Below are positions 26,421 through 34,104 of a stretch of DNA of 64,000 nt, piece by piece. Numbering within the stretch: position 1 is the stretch's first letter; each line of letters starts with the position of its first letter. The DNA is from Mycolicibacterium rufum (GTDB lineage: Bacteria; Actinomycetota; Actinomycetes; Mycobacteriales; Mycobacteriaceae), in assembly GCF_022374875.2 (NCBI RefSeq), contig NZ_CP092427.2, positions 3,782,001 through 3,846,000 of the forward strand, read 5' to 3'. The position numbers and the translations under genes were made by a program. The notes beneath the pieces are model-generated. The model had not been told where the DNA came from. It was given only the letters and a program-made list of their open reading frames with translations, and ran no database searches.

Positions 26421-27602
26421 TTACCGGTTCACTCGGGGCAGGCCGAGAGCGACCATGCCGATGATGTCGCGCTGGATCTCGTTCGTGCCGCCGCCGAATG
26501 TCAGGATCAGGCACGACCGGTGCATGCGCTCGATGCGGCCGCGCAGCAGCGCTCCCGGCGAATTCGTGCGCAGCGTGGCCGCGGTGCGCAGCACCTCCAT
26601 CAGCAGGCGGTAGGCCTCGGTCGCCAGCTCGGTGCCGTAGACCTTCGCCGCGGAGGCGTCCGCCGGCGATGGCGCGGCGTTCTCGGTCGAGGCCAGCTCC
26701 CAGTTGATGAGCTTGAGCACCTCGGCCTTGGCGTGCACGCGAGCGAGATTGAGTTGCACCCACTCCGAGTCGATCAGCCGGTTGCCGTGCACGTCCTTGG
26801 TGTTCTGCGCCCATTCCCGGACGGCGCCGAGCGCCATGAAGATCGGCTGCGCCGACACCAGCGCCACCCGCTCGTGGTTGAGCTGGTTGGTGACCAGCTT
26901 CCAGCCGGCGTTCTCCTCACCGACCAGGTTGGTCACCGGCACCCGGACGTCCTGGTAGTACGTCGCGCTGGTGCCCACCCCCGCCATGGTGTGCACAGGG
27001 GTCCAGGAGAAGCCCTCCGCCGTGGTCGGCACGATCAGCATCGAGATGCCGCGGTGCTTCTTGGCTTCGGTGTTGGTGCGCGCCGCCAGCCACACGTAGT
27101 CGGCGTAGGCGATCAGCGACGTCCACATCTTCTGCCCGTTGATCACGTAGTCGTCGCCGTCCCGGACCGCGGTGGTGCGCAGCGACGCCAGGTCGGTGCC
27201 TGCGCCGGGCTCGGAGTAGCCGATCGAGAAGTGCAGTTCACCCGCGGCGATCTTGGGCAGGAAGAACGTCTTCTGCTCGTCGCTGCCGAAGTGCATGATC
27301 GTCGGCGCGACGCTGTTGATGGTCAGGAACGGCACCGGGACGTTGGCGATCGCCGCCTCGTCGTTGAAGATCAGGCCGTCCATCGGCGGCCTGGCCTGTC
27401 CGCCGTACTCGGTCGGCCACGACAGCGTCAGCCAGCCGTCCTTGCCCATCTGGGCGACGGTCTCGCGGTAGACGTTCCCGCGGCCCATCTCGCCGTCGTT
27501 GCTCGCCAGCGCCTCGGCGCGTTCGGGGGTCATGAGCTTCGAGAAGTACGCGCGCAGTTCGCGACGCAACTCCTCTTGTTCGGGGGTGTAGCCGATCCGC
27601 AT
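26421..27602 (-). CDS. fadE26: Acyl-CoA dehydrogenase FadE26 (ChsE4)
   Basis: A 393-residue acyl-CoA dehydrogenase. It has GELHFSIGYSEPGAGTDLASLRT (flavin-binding beta domain), GQKMWTSLI, and the C-terminal LTFGGGTNEIQRDIIGMVALG. It is the first gene of a minus-strand operon running to kshA2, and the KstR box at 27683-27696 is about 80 nt upstream of its ATG. It pairs with FadE27 as ChsE4-ChsE5 to introduce the double bond in the sterol side-chain CoA ester. The 170-nt gap to fdxD is a shared divergent promoter. Confidence 0.93.
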   Translation of the reverse strand: MRIGYTPEQEELRRELRAYFSKLMTPERAEALASNDGEMGRGNVYRETVAQMGKDGWLTLSWPTEYGGQARPPMDGLIFNDEAAIANVPVPFLTINSVAPTIMHFGSDEQKTFFLPKIAAGELHFSIGYSEPGAGTDLASLRTTAVRDGDDYVINGQKMWTSLIAYADYVWLAARTNTEAKKHRGISMLIVPTTAEGFSWTPVHTMAGVGTSATYYQDVRVPVTNLVGEENAGWKLVTNQLNHERVALVSAQPIFMALGAVREWAQNTKDVHGNRLIDSEWVQLNLARVHAKAEVLKLINWELASTENAAPSPADASAAKVYGTELATEAYRLLMEVLRTAATLRTNSPGALLRGRIERMHRSCLILTFGGGTNEIQRDIIGMVALGLPRVNR

Positions 27603-27682
27603 CGCGCGTCCTCACTAGTCTGCGAGCCTGTATCCCGGTGTCATCCCGGATGCCCATGTGAACACCTCAGGTCTTCCCCGGT

Positions 27683-27696
27683 TGTAACACGTTCTA
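27683..27696. promoter_or_regulatory. KstR box between fadE26 and fdxD
   Basis: TGTAACACGTTCTA fits TnnAACnnGTTnnA. It lies between the divergent fadE26 operon and the fdxD-hsd4A unit, so it could govern both. Confidence 0.88.
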
Positions 27697-27772
27697 GTCT
27701 TGGGGTCCAGGGTGGTGTCACACTGGGTGCTCTGCGGATCGGCCCAACACGAAGGACCGTCAGGAGGTTGTC

Positions 27773-27964
27773 ATGCGAGTGGAAGTGGATCGTGACCGTT
27801 GTGAAGGCAACGCCGTCTGCGTCGGAATAGCCCCCGACCTGTTCGAGCTCGACGACGAGGACTACGCCGTGGTGAAGGCCGACCCCGTCCCCGCCGAGGA
27901 GGAGGCCGTGGCCGAACAGGCCGTTGCCGAGTGCCCCCGCGCCGCCCTGATCCGACACGACTAG
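27773..27964 (+). CDS. fdxD: [3Fe-4S] ferredoxin FdxD
   Basis: A 63-residue acidic ferredoxin. Cys10, Cys16 and Cys54 (in CEGNAVC and CPRAAL) are arranged as C-x5-C-xn-C-P, the pattern of single 3Fe-4S ferredoxins that donate electrons to actinobacterial P450s. The ATG has a strong AGGAGG site 5 nt upstream. It corresponds to Rv3503c. A natural partner would be CYP142 or another sterol hydroxylase of this regulon (inference). hsd4A follows 13 nt downstream. Confidence 0.93.
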   Translation: MRVEVDRDRCEGNAVCVGIAPDLFELDDEDYAVVKADPVPAEEEAVAEQAVAECPRAALIRHD

Positions 27965-27977
27965 AGGTATTCATAAG

Positions 27978-28886
27978 TTGACCGACATCGATCTGTCCGG
28001 CCGCGTCGCGGTCGTCACCGGAGCCGCGGCCGGCCTGGGCCGTGCCGAAGCCATCGGGCTCGCCCGCGCCGGCGCCACCGTGGTCGTCAATGACATCGCC
28101 CCCGCGCTCGAGCGGTCCGACGTCCTCGACGAGATCGCCGGTGCGGGGTCCAAGGGCGTCGCGGTCGCCGGCGACATCAGCGAGCGATCGACCGCCGACG
28201 AACTCGTCGAGACCGCCGACGGACTGGGCGGGCTGGGCATCGTCGTCAACAACGCGGGCATCACGCGGGACCGCATCCTGTTCAACATGACCGACGAGGA
28301 GTGGGATGCGGTCATCGCCGTGCACCTGCGCGGCCACTTCCTGCTCACCCGCAACGCGGCCACCTACTGGCGGTCGAGGGCCAAGGCCGGTGACGGGCAG
28401 GTGTACGGGCGGATCATCAACACGTCGTCGGAGGCGGGACTGTCCGGTCCGATCGGCCAGCCCAACTACGGCGCCGCCAAGGCCGGCATCACCGCGCTGA
28501 CGCTGTCGGCGGCCCGCGCACTGGGCCGCTTCGGCGTCCGCGCCAACGCGATCGCCCCCCGCGCCCGCACCGCGATGACCGCGGGCGTGTTCGGCGACGC
28601 GCCCGAGCTCGCCGACGGTGCGGTGGACCCACTGTCGCCCGAGCATGTCGTCAACCTGGTGCGATTCCTGGCATCCCCTGCTGCCGAAGCCGTCAACGGA
28701 CAGCTGTTCATCGTCTATGGTCCGACGGTGACGCTTCTCGCGGCGCCGACGGCAGAGAAGCAATTCAGTGCCGACGGCGACGAATGGGACGCGTCAGCGC
28801 TGTCAGCAACCTTGCAGGATTACTTTGCTGATCGCGACCCAGAGAAGAGTTTCTCGGCGGCGATGGGCCTCGGGGATCGAGACTGA
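27978..28886 (+). CDS. hsd4A: Short-chain dehydrogenase Hsd4A
   Basis: A 302-residue SDR. The NAD-binding TGAAAGLGRAEAIGLARAGA loop, NNAGITRD, and the catalytic tetrad serine and YGAAK (in QPNYGAAKAG) are intact. The start is TTG 27978, preceded by an AGAGG site; no better codon fits. Hsd4A (Rv3502c) is described as a dual 17beta-hydroxysteroid and beta-hydroxyacyl-CoA dehydrogenase in sterol side-chain degradation. It follows fdxD and precedes mce4, separated from the latter by a 259-nt regulatory gap. Confidence 0.9.
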   Translation: MTDIDLSGRVAVVTGAAAGLGRAEAIGLARAGATVVVNDIAPALERSDVLDEIAGAGSKGVAVAGDISERSTADELVETADGLGGLGIVVNNAGITRDRILFNMTDEEWDAVIAVHLRGHFLLTRNAATYWRSRAKAGDGQVYGRIINTSSEAGLSGPIGQPNYGAAKAGITALTLSAARALGRFGVRANAIAPRARTAMTAGVFGDAPELADGAVDPLSPEHVVNLVRFLASPAAEAVNGQLFIVYGPTVTLLAAPTAEKQFSADGDEWDASALSATLQDYFADRDPEKSFSAAMGLGDRD

Positions 28887-28903
28887 CAGTCTTGATTGTC
28901 AGT
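28882..28903 (+). terminator. Weak stem-loop after hsd4A
   Basis: ACTGACA and TGTCAGT pair in a 7-bp stem around an 8-nt loop right at the hsd4A stop. There is no U-tract. It may be a weak transcription attenuator before the mce4 promoter. Confidence 0.3.
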
Positions 28904-28916
28904 GCCTGAAATCGAT

Positions 28917-28930
28917 TAGAACGTGTTCTA
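28917..28930. promoter_or_regulatory. KstR box upstream of mce4
   Basis: TAGAACGTGTTCTA is a perfect KstR operator with complementary arms. It lies 216 nt upstream of yrbE4A, just after hsd4A, and matches known control of mce4 by KstR. Confidence 0.9.
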
Positions 28931-29004
28931 GAATGACGTGGGTCACACAGGCTCTGAACAGCGCAGACATAAGAACTTGACCAGATTTGCCGCACTTTGA
29001 CACG

Positions 29005-29018
29005 GCGAACGTGTTCTA
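29005..29018. promoter_or_regulatory. Degenerate second KstR half-conserved site upstream of mce4
   Basis: GCGAACGTGTTCTA keeps AACnnGTTnnA but loses the first T of TnnAACnnGTTnnA. It is 88 nt centre-to-centre from the perfect box and 128 nt before yrbE4A. A low-affinity second site is possible. Confidence 0.5.
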
Positions 29019-29145
29019 GTTAGTATGATCCGGCTCACGCAGAGTTCAGCTGAGCACAAGGTGGGATTCCGTCGCGCGCGGCTTCGTTACATGAGTTCGC
29101 CCACGCGCACGTCGTCAGGGCCCTGGACCGAGATCGGAGCAGAGG

Positions 29146-29910
29146 TTGATCGAACAGCTTGCGGCGCCTGCGCGGGCCGTGGGCGGGTTCGTCGAGATGT
29201 CCTTGGACACCTTCGCCAAGACCTTCCGCCGCCCGTTCCAGTTCCGCGAATTCCTCGATCAGACCTGGATGATCGCGCGGGTGTCGCTGGTGCCGACGCT
29301 GCTGGTCGCCATCCCGTTCACCGTGCTGGTGGCGTTCACGCTCAACATCCTGCTGCGCGAGATCGGGGCGGCGGACCTGTCCGGGGCCGGCACCGCCTTC
29401 GGCACCATCACCCAGTTGGGCCCGGTGGTGACGGTGCTCGTGGTCGCCGGGGCAGGCGCCACGGCGATCTGCGCCGACCTGGGCGCGCGGACCATCCGCG
29501 AGGAGATCGACGCGATGCGGGTGCTGGGCATCGACCCGATCCAGCGTCTGGTCGTGCCGCGCGTGCTGGCCTCGACGTTCGTGGCGCTTCTGCTCAACGG
29601 GCTGGTCTGCCTGATCGGCCTGTCCGGCGGCTACGTGTTCTCGGTGTTCCTGCAGGGCGTGAACCCCGGCGCCTTCATCAACGGGCTCACCGTGCTGACC
29701 GGTCTGGGGGAGTTGGTGCTCGCCGAGGTCAAGGCGCTGCTGTTCGGTGTGGTGGCCGGGCTGGTGGGCTGCTACCGCGGGCTCACGGTCAAAGGCGGTC
29801 CCAAGGGTGTCGGCAACGCGGTCAACGAGACCGTCGTCTACGCGTTCATCTGCCTGTTCGTGATCAACGTGATCATGACGGCGGTCGGGGTCAGGGTGTT
29901 GGCGCGATGA
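29146..29910 (+). CDS. yrbE4A: Mce4 permease YrbE4A
   Basis: A 254-residue MlaE/YrbE-type permease with about six membrane segments. The segment GPVVTVLVVAGAGATAICADLGARTIREEIDAM is the conserved EExDA loop that couples to the ATPase MceG. It is nearly identical in layout to Rv3501c. The start is TTG 29146, giving MIEQLAAPARAVGGF as in the family. With YrbE4B it forms the membrane pore of the Mce4 sterol importer. The ATPase gene is not in this window. Confidence 0.95.
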   Translation: MIEQLAAPARAVGGFVEMSLDTFAKTFRRPFQFREFLDQTWMIARVSLVPTLLVAIPFTVLVAFTLNILLREIGAADLSGAGTAFGTITQLGPVVTVLVVAGAGATAICADLGARTIREEIDAMRVLGIDPIQRLVVPRVLASTFVALLLNGLVCLIGLSGGYVFSVFLQGVNPGAFINGLTVLTGLGELVLAEVKALLFGVVAGLVGCYRGLTVKGGPKGVGNAVNETVVYAFICLFVINVIMTAVGVRVLAR

Positions 29911-29923
29911 GCCGAGGGCGGCG

Positions 29924-30766
29924 ATGAGCTACGACGTCACGCTGCGGCTGCGGCGCGCTTTCCGCGGGGTGCCCCGCGCCGTCGACGTCGTCGGCGAGCA
30001 GGCGCTGTTCTACGGCGAGTCGGTGCGCTACATCCCCAACGCGATCACCCGCTACCGCCGCGAGACGGTGCGGCTGATCGCCGAGATGACGATGGGCACC
30101 GGCGCCCTGGTGATGATCGGCGGGACCGTCGGGGTGGCGGCGTTCATGACGCTCGCCTCCGGCGGGGTCATCGCCGTCCAGGGCTACTCGTCGCTGGGCA
30201 ACATCGGCATCGAAGCGCTCACCGGATTCCTCTCGGCGTTCCTCAACGTGCGCATCGTCGCCCCGGTGATCGCCGGCATCGCACTCGCGGCGACCATCGG
30301 CGCCGGCGCCACCGCCCAGCTGGGCGCCATGCGGGTGGCCGAGGAGATCGACGCCGTGGAATCGATGGCGGTGCACTCGGTCTCGTATCTCGTCTCGACC
30401 CGTCTCATCGCCGGGCTGATCGCGATCGTCCCGCTCTACGCCCTGTCGGTGCTCGCGGCGTTCTTCGCCGCCCGGTTCACCACCGTCTACATCAACGGCC
30501 AGTCCGCGGGCCTCTACGACCACTACTTCAACACCTTCCTGGTGCCCAGCGACCTGCTCTGGTCGTTTCTCCAGGCCATCGTCATGTCGATCGCAGTGAT
30601 GCTCGTGCATACCTACTACGGCTACAACGCCTCCGGCGGCCCGGTCGGCGTGGGCATCGCCGTCGGTCAGGCCGTGCGTACCTCGCTGATCGTCGTCGTG
30701 ACGATCGTGCTGTTCATCTCCCTGGCCGTCTACGGCGCGTCGGGCAACTTCAACCTCTCCGGATAA
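29924..30766 (+). CDS. yrbE4B: Mce4 permease YrbE4B
   Basis: A 280-residue MlaE-family permease. It has a cytosolic N-terminal part, about five or six membrane segments, and AAQLGAMRVAEEIDAVESM-type coupling loop (ATAQLGAMRVAEEIDA). It lies 13 nt after yrbE4A and 12 nt before mce4A in one operon. It heterodimerises with YrbE4A to import cholesterol with the Mce4A-F proteins (established for mce4). Confidence 0.95.
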   Translation: MSYDVTLRLRRAFRGVPRAVDVVGEQALFYGESVRYIPNAITRYRRETVRLIAEMTMGTGALVMIGGTVGVAAFMTLASGGVIAVQGYSSLGNIGIEALTGFLSAFLNVRIVAPVIAGIALAATIGAGATAQLGAMRVAEEIDAVESMAVHSVSYLVSTRLIAGLIAIVPLYALSVLAAFFAARFTTVYINGQSAGLYDHYFNTFLVPSDLLWSFLQAIVMSIAVMLVHTYYGYNASGGPVGVGIAVGQAVRTSLIVVVTIVLFISLAVYGASGNFNLSG

Positions 30767-30778
30767 GACAGGAACCCG

Positions 30779-31981
30779 ATGGCCAACGGTGACGCCAAGC
30801 GCAGCCATGTGAGGATCGCAGCGGCGATCCTCGCTGCGCTGGTGCTCGCCGCCGCCGTGTTCACCTACCTGTCCTACACCGCGGCGTTCACGCCGACCGA
30901 CAAGGTGACGATCCTGTCGCCGCGGGCGGGCCTGGTGATGGAGACCAAGGCGAAGGTCAAGTACCGTGGTCTGCAGGTGGGTCAGGTCGAGTCCATCGAA
31001 TACGCCGGCGACGACGCCAAACTGACGCTGGCCATCAACCGCGGCGACCTGCGCTACATCCCCTCGAATGCGACGGTCCGGATCGCGGGCAACACGATCT
31101 TCGGCGCCAAGTCGGTGGAGTTCCTGACGCCGCAGGATCCGAAGAAGACCTCCCTGCGACCCGGTGCCGAGATGCGGGCCCAGGACGTCCAACTCGAGGT
31201 CAACACGCTGTTCCAGACCCTCAGCGACGTGCTCGGCAAGATCGACCCGGTGAATCTGAACGCCACGCTCTCCGCACTGGCCGAGGGCCTGCGCGGCCAT
31301 GGAGACGATCTGGGCGCCGGGCTGTCCGGCCTCAATTACTACCTGCAGCAACTGAACCCGAAGCTGCCGACGCTGCAGGAGGACTTCCGCAAGGCCGGCA
31401 TCGTCACCGACATCTACGGCGATGCCGCACCGGACCTCGTGCGCGTGTTCGAGAACGCGCCGGCGATCAGCCGGACCGTGGTCGACGAGCAGGACAACCT
31501 CAATGCGACGCTGCTGGCCGCCACCGGCCTGGGCAACAATGCGGCCGACACCCTCGAACCCGGTGCCGACGACTTCATCGCCGCGATCCAGCGCTTGCGG
31601 GCGCCGCTGCGAATCGTCGGTGAGTACTCGCCCGAGATCGGCTGCATCTTGAAGGGCACTGCCCGAGCGATCGAAAGGTTCGCCCCGATCATCGGCGGCA
31701 TCCGGCCCGGCCTGTTCGTCTCGTCGAGCTTCCTGCCCGGCGCGCCGGCCTACACCTACCCGGAGAGCCTGCCCATCGTGAACGCCTCCGGCGGCCCGAA
31801 TTGCCGTGGCCTGCCGGAGGTTCCGAGCAAGCAGTACGGCGGCAGCTGGTATCGCACCCCGTTCCTCGTCACCGACAACGCCTACGTGCCGTACCAGCCG
31901 AACACCGAGTTGCAGTTCGACGCCCCATCGACGCTGCAGTTCCTGTTCAATGGCGCCTATGCCGAAAGGGACGATTTCTGA
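30779..31981 (+). CDS. mce4A: Mce4A
   Basis: A 400-residue Mce-family protein. One N-terminal membrane anchor (residues about 12-34) is followed by an MCE domain (VTILSPRAGLVMETKAKVKYRGLQVGQV) and a helical C-terminal region, ending in a periplasmic tail. Mce4A is one of six MCE subunits that form the substrate channel between the inner membrane and the outer envelope. It follows yrbE4B closely. Its stop is followed by the 32-nt spacer holding the short repeat at 31981. Confidence 0.95.
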   Translation: MANGDAKRSHVRIAAAILAALVLAAAVFTYLSYTAAFTPTDKVTILSPRAGLVMETKAKVKYRGLQVGQVESIEYAGDDAKLTLAINRGDLRYIPSNATVRIAGNTIFGAKSVEFLTPQDPKKTSLRPGAEMRAQDVQLEVNTLFQTLSDVLGKIDPVNLNATLSALAEGLRGHGDDLGAGLSGLNYYLQQLNPKLPTLQEDFRKAGIVTDIYGDAAPDLVRVFENAPAISRTVVDEQDNLNATLLAATGLGNNAADTLEPGADDFIAAIQRLRAPLRIVGEYSPEIGCILKGTARAIERFAPIIGGIRPGLFVSSSFLPGAPAYTYPESLPIVNASGGPNCRGLPEVPSKQYGGSWYRTPFLVTDNAYVPYQPNTELQFDAPSTLQFLFNGAYAERDDF

Positions 31982-31999
31982 TGAGCGCTCGCGCGAAGA
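31981..31999 (+). repeat. 19-bp dispersed repeat, copy 1 (mce4A/mce4B gap)
   Basis: The 19 bases ATGAGCGCTCGCGCGAAGA are identical to those at 59464-59482 after phoP. Here they open a 10-codon mini reading frame (MSARAKKRGA) that ends at the mce4B start (TGATG). Confidence 0.75.
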
Positions 32000-32012
32000 A
32001 GCGAGGGGCCTG

Positions 32013-33053
32013 ATGAGCCGGCTGGGCAAGGAGAACCGCACCCTGGTCAACGTCGGGGTGTTCACCGTGGTGATGCTGCTGGTGGCCGCGATGCTGGTGG
32101 TGGTCTTCGGGGAGTTCCGCTTCGGGTCCGACAAGAACTATCACGCGACGTTCACCGACGCGTCGCGGCTCAAGGCGGGCCAGGACGTGCGGATCGCCGG
32201 GGTGCCGGTGGGCAGCGTCAAAGGCGTCACGCTCAACCCCGACAACACCGTCGACGTCGCGTTCAACCTCAGCCAGCGCTACCAGCTGTACACCTCGACC
32301 CGGGCGGTGGTCCGTTACGAGAACCTCGTCGGCGACCGCTATCTGGAAATCGTCTCCGGGCCCGGCGATTTGAAGAAGGTGCCGCCCGGTGGCACGGTAA
32401 CCAATACCCAGCCGGCGTTAGATCTCGACGCGCTGCTCGGCGGCCTGAAGCCGGTGTTCAAGGGCCTCGACGGAAACAAGATCAACGAGGTCAGCAACGC
32501 GATCATCGAGCTGCTGCAGGGCCAGGGTGGCGCGCTATCCCAGATGCTCTCCAGCACCGCCGCGTTCACGCAGAATCTGTCGGCGCGAGACCAGCTGATC
32601 GGCGATGTGATCAACGACCTCAACACTGTGCTCGGCACCGTCGACGAGAAAGGCGCGCAATTCGACGCCACCGTCGACCGGCTGCAAAAGTTGCTGACCA
32701 CTCTCGCCGAGGGTCGGGACCCGATCGCGGGGGCCATTGGGCCGCTGTCGTCGGCCACCACCGATCTCACCGAGACGTTGCAGAAGAGCCGGCGGCCGCT
32801 GCAGGGTGTGCTCGAGAACGCCCGCCCGCTCGCCCAGCGCCTCGACGAGCGTAAGGCCGACGTCAACAAGGTGATCGAGCCGCTCGCCGAGAACTATTTG
32901 CGCCTGAACGCCCTCGGCGCGTATGGCGCCTTTTTCAACATCTACTACTGCTCGATCCGGATGAAGATCAACGGCCCGGCCGGCAGCGACATTCTGATCC
33001 CGTTCGGTGGACCTCCGGACCCCGCGAAAGGGAGGTGTTCCGAGAATGGCTAG
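32013..33053 (+). CDS. mce4B: Mce4B
   Basis: A 346-residue Mce-family protein starting at ATG 32013. It has an N-terminal anchor (VNVGVFTVVMLLVAAMLVVV), an MCE domain (YHATFTDASRLKAGQDVRIAGVPVG) and a long helical region. It ends with the mce4C start inside its last codons (8-nt overlap). It is a subunit of the Mce4 sterol importer. Confidence 0.94.
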   Translation: MSRLGKENRTLVNVGVFTVVMLLVAAMLVVVFGEFRFGSDKNYHATFTDASRLKAGQDVRIAGVPVGSVKGVTLNPDNTVDVAFNLSQRYQLYTSTRAVVRYENLVGDRYLEIVSGPGDLKKVPPGGTVTNTQPALDLDALLGGLKPVFKGLDGNKINEVSNAIIELLQGQGGALSQMLSSTAAFTQNLSARDQLIGDVINDLNTVLGTVDEKGAQFDATVDRLQKLLTTLAEGRDPIAGAIGPLSSATTDLTETLQKSRRPLQGVLENARPLAQRLDERKADVNKVIEPLAENYLRLNALGAYGAFFNIYYCSIRMKINGPAGSDILIPFGGPPDPAKGRCSENG

Positions 33054-34104
33054 CCCCGAGGGGGGAAACCCGCTCCGCACAGGCATTTTCGGCATCGTGT
33101 TGGTCACATGCCTGGTGCTGGTCTCGTTCGGCTACAGCAACCTGCCGTTCATGCCGCAGGGCAAGCCGTATGAGGCGTTCTTCACCGACGCCGGCGGCAT
33201 CTCTCCGGGGAACGACGTCAACGTCTCGGGGATCAACGTCGGCAAGGTCAAGAGCGTCTCGCTGGCGGGCGATACCGCGAAGGTCGCGTTCACCGTGGAC
33301 CGCAAGATCCGGATCGGCGACCAGACGCTGGTGGCGATCAAGACCGACACCGTGCTAGGCGAGAAGTCGCTGGCAGTCACGCCGAAGGGCAGTGGCTCGG
33401 TGACGTCGATCCCGTTGGGCCGCACCACCACTCCGTACACGCTCAACACCGCGCTGCAGGATCTCGGGCAGAACGCGAGTGAGTTGGACAAGCCGCGCTT
33501 CGAGCAGGCGCTGCAGACCCTCACCGATTCGCTGCGGGACGCCAAGCCGGAGTTGCGCGGCGCGCTGAACGGCGTCACCAGTCTGTCGCGCAGCCTCAAT
33601 CAGCGTGACGAGGCCCTCGAGCAGCTGCTGACCCACGCCAAGCGGGTCTCCGACACGCTGGCCCAGCGATCCGGTCAGGTCAACCAGCTGATCATCGACG
33701 GCAACATGCTGTTCGCCGCCCTGGACGAGCGCCGTCAAGCGCTGAGCAACCTGATCGCGGGAATCGACGACGTCTCGGCGCAACTGTCGGGCTTCGTGGC
33801 CGACAACAAGCGCGAGTTCGGTCCTGCCCTGGAGAAGCTGAACGCGGTGATGGACAACCTGTTGCAACGCCGCGACCACATCGGTGAGGCGCTCAAGAGG
33901 CTGCCGCCGTACGCTACGACCCTGGGTGAAGTAGTCGGCTCGGGCTCGGGCTTCAACATCAACCTCTACGGCCTGCCGCCGGCAAGTCTTGCCGAAGTGT
34001 TGCTCGACACCTACTTTCAGCCAGGCAAACTGCCCGACAGCCTTGCCGACTACCTGCGCGGATTCATCTCCGAGCGGCTCATCATCAGGCCGAAGTCGCC
34101 ATGA
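33046..34104 (+). CDS. mce4C: Mce4C
   Basis: A 352-residue Mce-family protein. The anchor lies around residues 12-33 and the MCE domain follows (YEAFFTDAGGISPGNDVNVSGINVGKV). The C-terminal part is long and helical, with little proline. The ATG sits within the mce4B terminus and its stop overlaps mce4D by 4 nt. It is part of the Mce4 sterol channel. Confidence 0.94.
   Translation: MASPEGGNPLRTGIFGIVLVTCLVLVSFGYSNLPFMPQGKPYEAFFTDAGGISPGNDVNVSGINVGKVKSVSLAGDTAKVAFTVDRKIRIGDQTLVAIKTDTVLGEKSLAVTPKGSGSVTSIPLGRTTTPYTLNTALQDLGQNASELDKPRFEQALQTLTDSLRDAKPELRGALNGVTSLSRSLNQRDEALEQLLTHAKRVSDTLAQRSGQVNQLIIDGNMLFAALDERRQALSNLIAGIDDVSAQLSGFVADNKREFGPALEKLNAVMDNLLQRRDHIGEALKRLPPYATTLGEVVGSGSGFNINLYGLPPASLAEVLLDTYFQPGKLPDSLADYLRGFISERLIIRPKSP

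Noticed and set aside
29891..32134. 747-codon minus-strand frame opposite yrbE4B and mce4A
   Set aside because: Antisense shadow of well-recognised mce4 genes; composition is Arg/His/Asp-rich without domains.
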